A stretch of DNA of 64,000 bases, taken from Leptobrachium leishanense (lineage: Eukaryota > Chordata > Amphibia > Anura > Megophryidae). Below, in pieces: positions 44,745 to 57,671 of this stretch; the stretch's first letter is position 1; each line of letters starts with the position of its first letter. The translations under genes were made by a program, and so were the position numbers. Below the pieces are notes generated by a model that did no database searches, had not been told where the DNA came from, and was given only the letters and a program-made list of their open reading frames with translations. Where the stretch lies: positions 113,512,190 to 113,576,189 of the forward strand of contig CM019066.1 in assembly GCA_009667805.1 (NCBI GenBank), written 5' to 3'.

Positions 44745-45703
44745 TCATATCCTCAGTCCCTGCTGCGCTGCCTGGGGGGTCTGGGCAAGGTCCTATGCCA
44801 AGAGCTGGCCGGCTGCCAGCACTGGGGAATGGCCGAGTGGCGTCCGAGGGGGCAGGGCCTAGCATGGTCACGAGGAGCTGCCGGGTTTAAAACAGGGCGC
44901 AAGGAGTTGCCTCGTCGCCCTGTCGTGGAGTCTGTTTCACGCATCGCTAACCATTGTGTATATTGATTCTCTGCTGCCAACCCGTTTTATGGATACGATC
45001 CTTGCTCCTGCTTTTTCACCCGACTTGTTTTGACCATTTTCCTGCTGCTCGAGAATGGTCAAAACAAGTCGGGTGAAAAAGCAGGAGCAAGGATCGTATC
45101 CAGAAAACAGGCTTACGATCGCCTGTGTGGTACTTTGGTGGTTTAACCCCATGCTTGCCGCTGGGGTGTTTACACGTTACTAGGGTATTGTCCCTTCTAA
45201 GTTATGGGTATCGTCTGTGGCCTCAGTAGGTTCCTATACCCAACCCAGGGTTTACGTTCTCCAGCCACACATGTTTATAAGAACTGCGATAGAACGGTAC
45301 TGTTTATATGTGGCTAAAGTTCAGTGTGCTCTCACCATCAACTATACTCGATACTGTACTCACACCAGACCCCGAGGTGTATGTGTTGCTGTGGAATATC
45401 TTAAGGTACCGCTGATCTGCTCCCGCTTATCAGAAAACGTTAAAGCAGCTTATTTCCTGACTGCCCTGCAGTCTGCGCAATTCACCAACTGTCTGACGTA
45501 TCTGTGTATTCCTGAACATGCTCTAAGTAGTCTATCGGTCTCGAAACCTTTAGTGCTTAGTAACAGCTCAGTGTTTTGTTCATCCTCGCTGCCTCATGTG
45601 TATAATTCTGTGTATGCCAAGCAGTGTTTAAATGTCAAAAAGGTTTATCAGTCCTTAACGATCTCAACTACGCTACTCTCTGGTGGGCGCTACTCCCCCC
45701 AGG
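44745..45703 (+). other. GC-moderate segment, possible LTR remnant, with foldback
   Basis: No domain is found in the 167-codon frame at 45217-45720. The style of 44745-45110 (Gly/Arg-rich, 'gtttaaaacagggcgc') is reminiscent of an LTR, but no ends can be defined. It contains the perfect foldback listed separately. Confidence 0.3.
44991..45101. repeat. Perfect 48-bp foldback
   Basis: The left arm 44991-45038 (starting 'ggatacgatccttgctcctg', ending 'gttttgaccatt') and right arm 45054-45101 (starting 'aatggtcaaaacaagtcggg') are exact reverse complements around a 15-bp loop 'ttcctgctgctcgag'. No target duplication or terminal signature suggests a transposon. Confidence 0.97.
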
Positions 45704-45957
45704 GCCGGATTTACCATTAGACAGAGTAGGCATGTGCCTACAGGCGCCTGCCACAAGGGGGCGCCTTGCTCTGTGTGTAAAAATTTATTTATTTTTTCTC
45801 TTACAATTTGCAATAATTTAGAACGCTGTATCTCTGGAGCAATAAGGGCTAGAGGGACATACAGTTGTGTTCAAAATTATTCAACCCCCACTGAAATTGA
45901 GTGTTTTGGCCAGTTTGACATTGATTTTGATCATTCAGTCATCTTGCTTACAATTAA

Positions 45958-47163
45958 CCCCTTAGTGACCGGGCGGTTTTACACAAATCCGTCTTTTAGT
46001 GACCGCTGCTGTTTTTACGTTTCTGCGCTGTTAGTGTTTAGGACAATTTTTCCTCTTACTCGTTTATTCGACCCACACATATTATACACCCTTTTTCCCG
46101 CCATTAAATGGACTTTCTAGAAATACCATTATTTCCATCATATCGAATAATTTACTATAAAAAAAATATGAAATATGAGGAAAAAAATGGTAAAAACACA
46201 CTTTTTCGGAATTTAATCCCCAAAATGTACAACCACCCAAAAAGACCCCGGCTAAATAGGTTCAAAATTTTGTCCCGAGACTAGAAATACCCAATTTTAA
46301 CATGCGTTTGCTTTTTAACCCCTTCACTGCTGAGACAGTTCACCTATGTGCGCTGCGCTCATTCTGACCATTTTGTGCTAATTATTTTTAGATGACAGCC
46401 TAGGTCCTATTTAATTAAACTCCCCCCAGACAAAAAAAACTTTTAAAAAAAAAAACATTTTTTTATTTTATTTAATTATTTTTTTTAATTTTTTTTAAAA
46501 CCAAACCTGGTCATGTTTGGTATCATTTGAAAGGCCATAATCAGGCCTTTTAAATGATGGCAAATATGACCATCTAGCTGCCATGGATCGGGAGATAAAG
46601 GGATCCTTAGGATCCCCTTATCTCTACATGGCAGCTAGAGGGTTAACTGGCCCACTGACATCCTCACACATATGGTGAGGTTGTCAGTGGGTGGGGGGGG
46701 ACCTGGAGGCTTGGCTGACATCCAAGATGTCAGCCCCCCTCCAGGTTTGAATCACGTTTTGGCGCCAATTGGCGCCGAAAAGCGATCCGGCGGCGAAACT
46801 GTTAATGCCATACACCGCTGGAAAGGGAGGCTCTCCCCTCTCCAGCGGTGTAAACGGCATCTCCCTAGCTTCAATGGTTGAAGAGATAGAGGGCTCCGAA
46901 GGAGCCCCCCCTCCCCTCCATTGAAACACATGGGGGCACCTTCTGATGACGTCACCACGCAGCGTGGCGACGTCATCAGCCTCGCCTGCCCATGTAAATC
47001 ACATGGGCAGGCTTCCTCCCTGCCAGATCGCCGTGGGATCCGTCGAGGAGGTGAGTATCGGGCGGGAGGGGGATTTGGCGCCGCTGACGTACCCTGTACG
47101 TCCGCGGGTCTAAGGGAGACCCGAGGACAGGACGTACAGGGTACGTCAGGGGTCATTAAGGGG
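45958..47163 (+). mobile_element. TTAA-flanked hairpin-array element, copy 2
   Basis: TTAA at 45954-45957 and 47164-47167 flanks 1206 bp starting 'ccccttagtgaccgggcgg' and ending 'ggggtcattaagggg'. It is collinear with 21591-22797 (1207 bp) although diverged: AT-rich left half, then a chain of hairpins. Examples are 'tagctgccatgg...ctacatggcagcta' (46577-46634), 'cccactgaca...tgtcagtggg' (46651-46691) and 'gcctgcccatgtaaatcaca' pairing with itself (46984-47012). The last hairpin has arms 'gacgtaccctgtacgtcc' and 'ggacgtacagggtacgtc'. A second 'ttaaccccttcactgctgag' at 46316 resembles an element start and may mark an internal composite. Confidence 0.8.
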
Positions 47164-47533
47164 TTAAATCAAAGAGGCACGTGTAGGTCAGACAAATATA
47201 ACATAACATTTATAATGAAATAACCACAAATGTCTTTTCTGTGCTCACATCATTATCAGTTTTATTCAACCCCCAAGTGACATTCAATCTTAGTACTTAG
47301 TACAACATCCTTTTACAGTTATAACAGCTTTTAAACGTGAAGCATAGCTTGACACAAGTGTCTTGCAGTGATCTACGGGTATCTTTGCCCATTCGTCATG
47401 GGCAAAAGCCTCCAGTTCAGTCACATTCTTAGGCTTGCGCACTGCAACTGCTTTCTTTAAGTCCCACCAGAGGTTCTCAATCGGATTTAAGTCAGGTGAC
47501 TGCGATGGCCACTCCAAAATGTTCCAGCCTTTA

Positions 47534-48878
<1,345 letters not shown>

Positions 48879-50199
48879 TTATTCTTTGGAGACAGCAAGG
48901 GGGTGCGCCTGGGAGTTCTGGCATGGAGGCCTAAATTACGCGGTGTGCGCCGTATTGTCTGAGCTGAAACTTCAGTACCCACATCTGACAAATCTTTTCT
49001 CAGTTCCTCAGCAGTCACACGGGGACTTTTCTCCACTCTACGCTTCAGGTAGCGCACAGCAGTCGAAGTCAGCATCTTCTTTCTGCCACGACCAGGTAGC
49101 GTTTCAACAGTGCCCTTTGCCTTGAATTTGCGAATGATGCTTCCTATGGTCTCTCTTGGTATGTTTAAAATCTTTGCAATCTTCTTATAGCCATTGCCCT
49201 TCTTGTGAAGAGTAATCACCTCTTCTCTTGTCTTCCTGGACCATTCTCTTGACTTCACCATGTTTGTAACCACACCAGTAAATGTCTAGAAGGAGCTGAG
49301 TATCACAGTCATTTTAAAGCTGCCTAATTGGTGCTTATTATGCTTTATTGCTGCTCCGTGACATCCACAGGTGTTTTCAATACCTGATTGAAAACACTTG
49401 AATGAACCTCTGTTCTTCAGAGTGGTAGTCTTTAAGGGGTTGAATAATTATGTCAATGAAGAATTCACAAAAGAAACATTTACTACTGTATTACAAAACC
49501 AATTGATGTCATTTTAGTTGCATATGGTTCTTTAAAAAGTCCTTGTAGGATTTCATTCTGAATACAATTATAAATGTACACTAAATTCCCTAAAACCCTT
49601 TACAGCATTGGGGGTTGAATAATTTTGAACACAACTGTATGAGGTATCATTGGAAAAGTCAGCCTATAGCCTTTCCAGTGATACCAAATATAACAAGGTT
49701 AGATTTATGTAAAAATAAAATATCTTTTAAAATAATATTTTTCTCTTTTTTCTAACACGGCACTATTATTCAGTTTACAATTATAAAGTGAACAGTGATG
49801 TTGCACTAACTCACCTCATTTAGCATACTGCAAGCAACTGTGTATCTGGTGAAGCAACGCATTGTTTTATTCAAAACCTAGACCGTGGCACTGCAGTGAG
49901 GAGGGACAGGGGAACTTTGGAACCTGCATCCCTGAATTGTACAACACACAAGGTTAAGTGAGGTGTCATTGGGAAGGTCAGAGTGTAGTCTTTACTATGA
50001 TACCAAACATGACCATGTAATGTGTAAAAATAAAAAAAATGAAAATAGTAAATGCAAAATATTTTTTTCGATTCTACAGCAGAGGCAATACATAATACAT
50101 ATAAAACAAACAATGCTGCTGCATTCACTGCCCTCCTCCTTTAACCATTCTACCTCACTGACTCCCTCACTCCCTGCCCCCTCTTTTACTATGTCTTCC

Positions 50200-50385
50200 T
50201 TTTCTACAGTCTAGGAGGAGGATGTAACAGAACATCTTATGTCCTCCTACCCGACCACCTGTCCACTTGATCTTATCCCCTTACACCTTATTCAGCCTGT
50301 CCTACCAGTTACCGTCCCTGCTTTGACACATATTTTTAACCTCTCCCTCTCCTCTGGAATATTCTCCTCTGTATTCAAACAGATA
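50200..50385 (+). pseudogene. L2-type LINE fragment, early RT region
   Basis: The plus frame reads [29 protein letters not shown] and FSSVFKQ, the region before RT motif 1 in L2/CR1-type proteins ('D.IP..ll...lp.i.....IiN.SL.sG.fP..fK'). It ends abruptly at about 50386, where a minus-strand L2 segment begins. Confidence 0.8.
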
Positions 50386-50872
50386 GATTTGGGTGTCCTC
50401 AGCATAGAGATGATATTGGAATCCATAGGAAGAAATGAGGTTGTCGAAAGAGACGGTATAGATCGAGAAGAGTAGGGGACCCAGAACAGAGCCTTAAGGT
50501 ACCCCAACTGAAAGAGGAACTTGTGGTGAAGAGACACCAGGGAAGTAGACACTGAAGGAGCGAAAAGAGAGACAGGAAGAGGACCAGGAGAGAGTGATGT
50601 CACAGAGGCCAAGTTGACACAGTGTGAGGAGCAGGAGAGGGTGATCACCAGTGTTGAATGCAGCGGAAAGGTCAAGAAGAATAAGGAGGGAGAAGTGACC
50701 TTTAGTTTCAGCGGCAACTAAATCATTAGTCACCTTGGTCAGAGCAGTCTCAGTAGATTGTTGGGAGCGAAAGCTAGACTGGTGCGGATCGAATAGAGAG
50801 TTAGCAGCAAGTAAAACTGGTGAGCTGGTTATAGACCAGACGTTCTAAGATTTTGGAGGCATTGTCCATCTG
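50381..50872 (-). pseudogene. L2-type LINE fragment, RT core, inverted
   Basis: On the minus strand: [74 protein letters not shown] and [12 protein letters not shown]. These are RT motifs 2 to 5 of L2. The catalytic YADD reads YAED. Frames are interrupted by small shifts and stops. The segment begins exactly where the plus-strand fragment would continue, so the two halves are adjacent in the protein but inverted in the DNA. Confidence 0.85.
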
Positions 50873-51614
50873 CACTGCGAAGCACCATCCAATGAGTTCT
50901 GCGGCATTTGGCTGAATGTGAGCAGATACTATTGCCCGAAAAACTTCAGAATTCATCCTGCTGCTTTTGTCAGCAGTCACATCATCAATAAATACAAGAG
51001 AACCAGTTCCAATGGCAGCCATACATGCCCACGCCATGACACTACTACCACCATGCTTCACTCACTGATGAGGTGGTATGCTTAGGATCATGAGCAGTTC
51101 CTTTCCTTCTCCAAACCCTTCTCTTCCCATCACTCTGGTACAAGTTAATCTTGGTCTCATCTGTCCATAGGATCTTGTTCCAGAACTGTGAAGGCTTTGT
51201 TAGGTGTTGTTTGGCAAACTCTAATCTGGCCTTCCTGTTTTTGAGGCTCACCAATGGTTTACATCTTGTGGTGAACCCTCTGTATTCACTCTGGTGAAGT
51301 CTTCTCTTGATTGTTGACTTTGACACACATACACCTACCTCCTGGAGAGTGTTCTTGATCTAGCCAACTGTTGTAAAGGGTGTTTTCTTCACTAGGGAAA
51401 GAATTCTTTGGTCATCCACCACAGTTGTTTTCCGTGGTCTCCCGGGTCTTTAGGTGTTGCTGAGCTCCCTGGTGCGTTCCTTCTTTTTGAGAATGTTCCA
51501 AACAGTTGTTTTGGCCACGCCTAATGTTCTTGCTATCTCTCTGATGGGTTTGTTTTGTTTCTTCAGCCTAATGATGGCTTGCTTTACTGATAGTGACAGC
51601 TCTTTGGATCTCAT
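50873..51614 (-). pseudogene. Tc1-type transposase of element C, truncated and broken
   Basis: Start at the ATG at 51614 (MRSKELSLSVKQAII). HTH region: KPIREIARTLGVAKTTVWNIL. Stops follow at about 51450 and 51360. Then STIKRRLHQSEYRG, LWTDETKINLYQSDGKRRVWRRK (first catalytic Asp) and HGGSSVMAW. The second catalytic Asp is in VQMDN; the conserved PKHT that normally follows and the DLNPIE motif are missing. The last frame continues directly into L2 codons. Confidence 0.87.
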
Positions 51615-51975
51615 CTTGAGAGTTGACAGCAACAGATTCCAAATGCAAATAGCGCACTTGAAATGAACTCTGGGCCTTTTATCTGCACATTGTAATTGGG
51701 GTAATGAGGGAATATCACACACCTGTCCATGGAACAGCTGAGAAGCCAATTGTCCCATTACCTTTGGTCCCTTAACAAGTGGGAGGCACATCTGCAAACT
51801 GCTGTAAGTCCTACACCATTCACCTGAGTTGGATGTACATACCCTCAAATTAAAGCTGACAGTCTGCAGTTAAAGCACATTGTGTTTGTTTCATTCCAAC
51901 TCCATTGTGGTGGTGTATAGAGCCAAAGATGTTAGAATTGTGTTGATGTCCCAGTATTTCTGGACTTGACTGTAT
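50873..51975 (-). mobile_element. Tc1/mariner element C, truncated
   Basis: The right terminus 'gtatttctggacttgactg' plus TA (about 51954-51974) is a Tc1 end. The transposase runs leftward from 51614 and stops at the second catalytic Asp (VQMDN), where L2 sequence starts. The other terminus and C-terminal third are absent. Confidence 0.85.
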
Positions 51976-53055
51976 GTATCCTTTATCCACATATATCCTA
52001 ATTCTAATATATTGGCTAATTTTAAACATTTTATGATGGGGTTATTCATAGTATTTAAGCGGTTGTTATTAGGGTGACTGTTTGGACCATGTTTAAAGGG
52101 ACACATGGATAAGTCTTGCCCTGAAACATGTATTATTTATATGCTGCAGCAGGGAAATTATTGTGGCTCACCTGGCCTTCCTTTTGGATCTATTAAATAC
52201 AGTGTAATGATTCTACATGCTGTTGGGTGGCATTTATCATGCAATGCCCATCAGCCTTAATTAATATATGTGTGCATATAAACATGGATGATACGGCCAC
52301 CTTGGAGTTTAATAACGCAGGGGTGTGAGGGCTATTCGCTGGATGTGATCATACTTATACAAGGTTCTATCCTGTACACAACCGCATTAGCTCTGGGTCT
52401 CAGCATTTCCCTAACGTGTGCTAAACAACCTTGTACACAGACTCCCGCGAACAATGTGATCTGTTAGTAGGTCGTCAGGCACTAAGTTTTAGCGACTTGC
52501 GTTAAATTTTTTCTTTAGTGATGCCGTTTATCTCACACCAGGTGATAGGGACCTAGGATTTTATCATAAATGACAGTAAACAGGAATAAAATATAATAGT
52601 TTTGAAAATAAACTGAAGGCAATGGGAATTATCTGCCAGTTGTTAGAGATCCATTGATTCATGCTAGAGAGGTAGAGATTAATTTTGTCAGGAGATCATA
52701 ATAGCTTTATAGTAACTTCTAGATACTTTCTATACCAATTATAAATAGGTCATATGATTAGAGTATTTGCACACCCCTACTAGTTATTAACTATTCAGTT
52801 CAGGTGTTTCAACTGCACCCATTTCTAACAGATGCAGAAAATCCAGAACATAGCCAAGAAATCTCCATTGACAAAATTGGCAATACAATAGATTATGCTG
52901 AAGCGCTCTCGACCATTAAACATAGTGCTATTATTGGATGCCACCTGTGCCACAAGTCAATTCATTACATTTGGTGGAAAATGGATACTGGTCATGGGCT
53001 CTGGCCAATTATTACCAGTGAAGGGTCATCATATAGCTACTGGAAACCAAGACAC
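51976..53055. other. No recognised feature
   Basis: AT-rich sequence; open frames at 52804-53274 cross into a CAGGG element and have no domain. Confidence 0.5.
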
Positions 53056-53058
53056 TAT

Positions 53059-53472
53059 CAGGGTTATTCAAAGAGATCCGAATTGATGGAGAAAGGTAAC
53101 CGAAAGCTGAAATTCAGCGTACGGTTACCTTTCCTGGCCATTCGGCTATTCAGAGAGCTGGCAATTCGCCAAATCTTGGCGAATTGCCTGCACATACGGT
53201 GCCTGTTCGAGGGCAGTGAATTCCCATTAGAGAAGCAATGCTTCGGCTATTCAGAGAACAAAAAACAGCAGTGAAAGGTCCCGAAATGCCCTGCCATTCG
53301 GTGGTTTAATTCGGCAGGTTAATTCAGGCGAATCCCATAGGCTTCAATGTTAAAAATATTCCCGTTTTAATTCAATATCTAATTATACCATTGAGTATAA
53401 TATTCTGCAGTAAAGAGTCTCTTTATTTATAGATTTTTTCGGATATTTTAAGCATTTTTCGGGATTTTTTTT
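53059..53472 (+). mobile_element. CAGGG-family long element, copy 4, right half missing
   Basis: Begins 'cagggttattcaaagagatc' after TAT, collinear with the other long copies through 'gtctctttatttatag' and 'cggatattttaagc', and then stops in a T-run at about 53472. The right end is absent. Confidence 0.85.
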
Positions 53473-53649
53473 ACACATGGAAACGATGTGTTAGGTCATG
53501 GGGACAACGAACTTCTACATTGTTCCCATGTATTAAGTATTAGCATGCACACAGCTCCTCCTAGCTAGGGGCTGGGGCCTCAACCTCCCGCAACTCTCTT
53601 TTGCCATCACAGATGTATTCACAGGGCAGGGAATAATGTCACCTATCAG

Positions 53650-54100
53650 CTGCCAAGCTCCTCCCTGCCCCGGCCTTTACATCCTTTAGTAATCAGAAGA
53701 GCAGTATGTGACAATGCATTGGGCTGTGGCTCAGTTTGTTAATGTGCTTGCATAGTAAACCAGAGCTCCTGAGTTCAAATCTTAGCGGTACATGCCTTTT
53801 TGAGTTTTTTAATTTACACATCTACCTTTGCCTTTTTTACTTCCCAAAACAAGCACAATGATAATAATATGAGTATAAAATTATGATCATTATTATTGTG
53901 CCTGTTTTGGGAAGTAAAAAAAAAGCACAGGTACATGTGTAAAAAGAACCAAAACAAAAAGACAGGAGCTGCTAAGATATGAACACAGCGTACAGGAACA
54001 TTATCACACGGAGCTACAGCCCAAAACTTTAATACATGCTGCTCTTGTGATTATTAAAGGATGTAAAGGCCGGGGCAGGGAGGAGCTTAGCAGGGTTCCC
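53650..54100. repeat. 450-bp foldback with tRNA-like segments
   Basis: The left arm (about 53650-53875) and right arm (53878-54100) are imperfect reverse complements. Outermost are 'aagctcctccctgccccggc' and 'gccggggcagggaggagctt', then 'ctttacatcctttagtaatc' opposite 'ttattaaaggatgtaaag'. Innermost are 'acttcccaaaacaagcac' and 'gtgcctgttttgggaagt'. Each arm includes a tRNA-like stretch ('ggctcagtttgttaatg' and 'gagttcaaatcttagc' on the left). No terminal duplication is obvious. It may be two SINE-like units in inverted orientation or a foldback element. Confidence 0.85.
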
Positions 54101-55600
54101 TGACCGTGAGGTGGCAGGGTTCCCTGCCCGTGAGAAAATCTATGGTGGCGAATGAGATTTAATAAATTGAAACGCAGCAGACAAGTATTGTTGCAAAATT
54201 CCAACCGTGCCCTGCCTGTAAAATATGATGGGAAATCCTGACGTAGATTGGCCTATTCTTTCATTTCTTTTTTTTATTTTAATTTAAAATGTATTTTTAA
54301 ATAATTGTTTATTCACTATGCATACGGCATCTTTCCAACATTCTATCTACTCATCTACATATCTATCCATTTATCTATTGATCGTTCTATCTCACACATA
54401 CATTGGCAATGTTTTTTCAATGTATTTCTTTGCATTATGCAAGTTTACCATATCCAATGGAAAGCAGCTTACTGGAAGAAAAGCTTGAATGTGTTAACGT
54501 CACTTATCCTACATGGTATGGAATGCTTAAAAACATATGTTCTCTTGTTTAAGATGTAATTAAGTGGTCTCTTAGGGCAATGTTGGCAACACTAACTGTA
54601 GCCATGCAGTCTGTGGTGAGAAGCTGTGTGCAATTTTACTGGGAGATAACATCAAAACAATTATAACAGACTCTACTATGGAATACATACATTATTGCAG
54701 ACAAAAACATATGTAAGTAAACATTCACATAGAATTATTTATTGTTTGGGCAATTATCCTAAACATAATTTTAATATACATTATAGTTAAATGATTTATA
54801 GCTATTTCAGATGTGTATTGCAAGCAGTGTGTGTTTGTGTATAAAAGGGGCGAAATTCTGCAGTTACTTCGTGTTGCAATGATTTTTCTCTAAATTATAT
54901 GGTGATTCATAGAAGTAATTGTGTGGTGCAAATATGATTGCAATCTTTTCTCTGCAGCTAGCTCATTAATGTTGGCCAATGTCAAAGGTCATGGACTGAC
55001 CTAAAGCCACCTGCCATGTCTGGTAGAGTAACTTGAGTCTGTCTTTGCCTCACATGATGGAATGATAGAGAGGTTTCCTGCCTGCTGTTTCATCACTCCA
55101 GGCTCAAGCAAAAGAGCTGCGGTTGCCTATTTTATCTAACTAAAGGGCCACTGCTGATCGCAACTTAAATTTTGGCATAAAAGTGAATGACTATCATACA
55201 GGTTTAAAGAACTATTTACTGTTTCCTGCACTTTGAATGTTGAGAACTCACAATATTGTATTACACTGCACAGACTCTATAGCATGGGTCTCAAACTCAA
55301 ATTAACTGGGGACCCTTAGACATGTTGAGCAATATTCCAATGTTGACACTAACATAGAGACGGTAAGCATGAAAATCTGCGTTTGCCCTCTCCATGTTAA
55401 CATCTGTTCCAGGGAAGGTGCTATCTGAGCTCCTCGCCCCAGAAAACAGCACTAAGCACCCTGATACTCGGAGGAAGATCGGGCCACACTTTTCACTACA
55501 GGAGGACAGCAGAGTATGGAATTTTTAATAGGGGCCTTAGAAGGTGTTAAATGATTTTGTATTTTCAGAATCATTTAACACTAGCTTTTAGAAGGTGCTA
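54101..55600. other. No recognised feature
   Basis: Contains a duplicated 'gcagggttccctg(a/c)c(c)gtgag' at 54090-54134 and AT-rich DNA. '55283 gcatgggtctcaaactc' vaguely resembles a hAT end. No gene. Confidence 0.45.
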
Positions 55601-55609
55601 AAATTTTGG

Positions 55610-55790
55610 GTTTCGTGTCCTGATGGTAAATTGCTCCAGCACCTTGTAATAACTCACTTGTCGAGACGCTAAACAAATATTGTGCTCCCCATGTTAAGGA
55701 AAGGAGACGCTTAAGTGCAGTAAGCTCACGCAAGTTGTAATATCAATATGAAAATCGATGCCAGACGTTAAACTTACTTCTCCTAGCACT
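55610..55790. mobile_element. GGGC-family related fragment
   Basis: 'ccccatgttaaggaaaggag' with 'cgcttaagtgcagtaagctc' parallels 'cgccatgttaagcataggg' with 'gcgcaaagtacagtaacctc' at 7217-7259. The ends are unclear. Confidence 0.45.
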
Positions 55791-55819
55791 AATGGTGAAG
55801 TGGTTGAAGCCAAAACAGT

Positions 55820-55965
55820 AATTGTATTTAAGCAAGCATGGGATAGGTATAAGGCTATCCTAAACAAAAGATAAATCCAGGTAAAGTATCCATGTAATTG
55901 GGCAGACTAGATGGTCCGAAAGGTTCTTATCTGCCGACACTTTTCTATGTTTCTATGTTTCTAAT
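55820..55965 (+). mobile_element. Interspersed repeat tail ending in (TTTCTATG)n
   Basis: 'gggcagactagatggtccg', 'aaaggttcttatctgccgac' and 'ttctatgtttctatgtttct' form a tail often seen in amphibian LINE-type repeats, with an 8-bp terminal microsatellite. No coding part is present. Confidence 0.5.
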
Positions 55966-56094
55966 GCTTATATATTGAGTCGCATCATTAGCACTAACTA
56001 TCGAATAGAGCCCATCGTCTGCTTTTATGGGGACTACCACTTGCAAAGTTCTAAACTTCAAAAACTATATTGAACCAGGTGCAGTAATAGTTCA

Positions 56095-56325
56095 TGAATC
56101 ACGGAGATCCACTGCAATAAAACCTACAGTAATGTGCAATGTGCATGTGTGTATCACAGAGCTCCACAGCAATATGCAGTTTGTATGTGTGTATCACAGT
56201 GCTCAACAGCAATAAAATGTAATGTGCATGTGTATAAATTTATCATGGAGCTCCACAGCAGTAAAACTCACAGTAATATGGTGTGTGCATGTGTGTATCA
56301 CAAAGCTCCACAGCAATAAAGCCTC
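56095..56325. repeat. 40-55-bp minisatellite, about 4.5 units
   Basis: Units begin 'tcac(a/g)gagctccacagcaat' and end 'gcatgtgtgta', with variable middle length. Open frames here are repeat translations. Confidence 0.85.
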
Positions 56326-56424
56326 AACCCCCATACACTGACCACGATCATATCCCTACTCACACTGACACTAACCACATTCCTCTCCACATTGGCTGAA
56401 TCCAGACTTAACCCATATGACTAT

Positions 56425-56604
56425 CAGGGTTATTCAGAGAGCGTGAAAAGCAGGAGAATGACTGGAGAATGAAAAATTCTAGGTCAAAATAGCCAAACCA
56501 GAAAATTTCTCCCTTTCATCTCACTATCCAAATCGGCTATTTTGACCTAGAATTTTTCATTCTCCAGTCATTCTCCTGCTTTTCACGCTCTCTGAATAAC
56601 CCTG
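56425..56604. mobile_element. CAGGG-family short foldback, second copy
   Basis: 180 bp, near-identical to 44188-44389 except for one missing 'agaatgactgg' block. Same mirrored ends; TAT duplicated (56422-56424, 56605-56607). Confidence 0.93.
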
Positions 56605-56655
56605 TATGTCTCCCTTATGTAAATTAATTTGTTATCACCAGTTCAGGGTGTTAAT

Positions 56656-56690
56656 TAACCCCTTAACCGCCAAGTGATTTTTTTGTTGAA
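56656..56690 (+). mobile_element. Isolated TTAA-element start
   Basis: 'ttaaccccttaaccgccaag' resembles the left terminus of the TTAA element at 45954. The rest is not present. Confidence 0.35.
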
Positions 56691-57198
56691 ATTTTTTTTA
56701 TCACACTTATTTGAAACGTGGGATGTGAAATTAACAATTAAATATAGGATAAAATAGAAGTTTCATACAGAAATTGTTATTCTTAGATAGTTAAAAATTA
56801 AAATAATGTTAATTTGCTCATTTTTAGTTTTTCATGTGCTAGATGCAGTAACAGTGATAACGATAAATCATAAAAATGGTCAGGTCTCCTGCTTATGGGG
56901 ATTTGTAGTGATCCTAATGAGATTATCAGCAAAGCAGGTTCCAAAAAATAGCAATAGAATCTAAAAATATCTGTAAGTGACATAATGCCTGTATGTGCCA
57001 ATTACAGCAACACCTTGCATCTGTACTGTACAGAGAGTTTCAGTCATTAGAACTCCCTAAATATTATTCCTGTACAGCAGTGAGAGACCCCAGAGCGCTC
57101 TCTGTATACTGCCCTCTTCCTGGCAGCTGTAATGCAGCAGAAATCTGTTTGAACATTTGCTGCACTGGGGTTCAGGGCTGCTATTTGCAACTGGTTAA

Positions 57199-57623
57199 GG
57201 CTAGGGTCAGACGAAAGCATTTTTACACGCGAACGTAAAAAAGTGCGTCCGAACGCATTAATGTATTTTTTCACGGAATATGCGAAAACGGTCATACGAT
57301 GCGCATTTTCGTGCGTATGTTTTACGAATCCAAACCAGGAAACTTTTTGCGTCTGGACGTTATGTTGGCCAGACACGAGCAGGGTCTGACGTCTCCAAAT
57401 CACACACACACACTGCTAGCGGGCGCAGCGCACTCTGTACGTCCGTACTAGGGGTTCTGCGTTCTCGAAAAAATGCGTTCATTTTCCACTTGCGTTGCGC
57501 GGCCGGACTTTCGTGCGACCGTACTTCGTATATTGGCTGTCATTGCCCGTCATTTGCTGCTAGTGCGGCCGTAATTATGTGCGCCAGAACGCACGTTAAA
57601 AATGCGCTCGTCTGACCCCAGCC
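57199..57623 (+). mobile_element. GGCTAGGG inverted-repeat element, copy 3
   Basis: Starts 'ggctagggtcagacgaaag', ends 'cgtctgaccccagcc', with TAA on both sides (57196-57198, 57624-57626). 425 bp, collinear with 20544-20975. Confidence 0.92.
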
Positions 57624-57671
57624 TAAATGTCTCTCCAGGGTGCTTGGAGATACCTAAAACAAAAGATTTTG

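Noticed and set aside
45217..45720. 167-codon open frame as a possible gene
   Set aside because: No known motif or supporting context; it ends inside the start of the hAT-type repeat at 45704.
53721..53790. Functional tRNA gene
   Set aside because: Only box-like stretches are seen; no cloverleaf can be formed and the segment is part of a foldback repeat.
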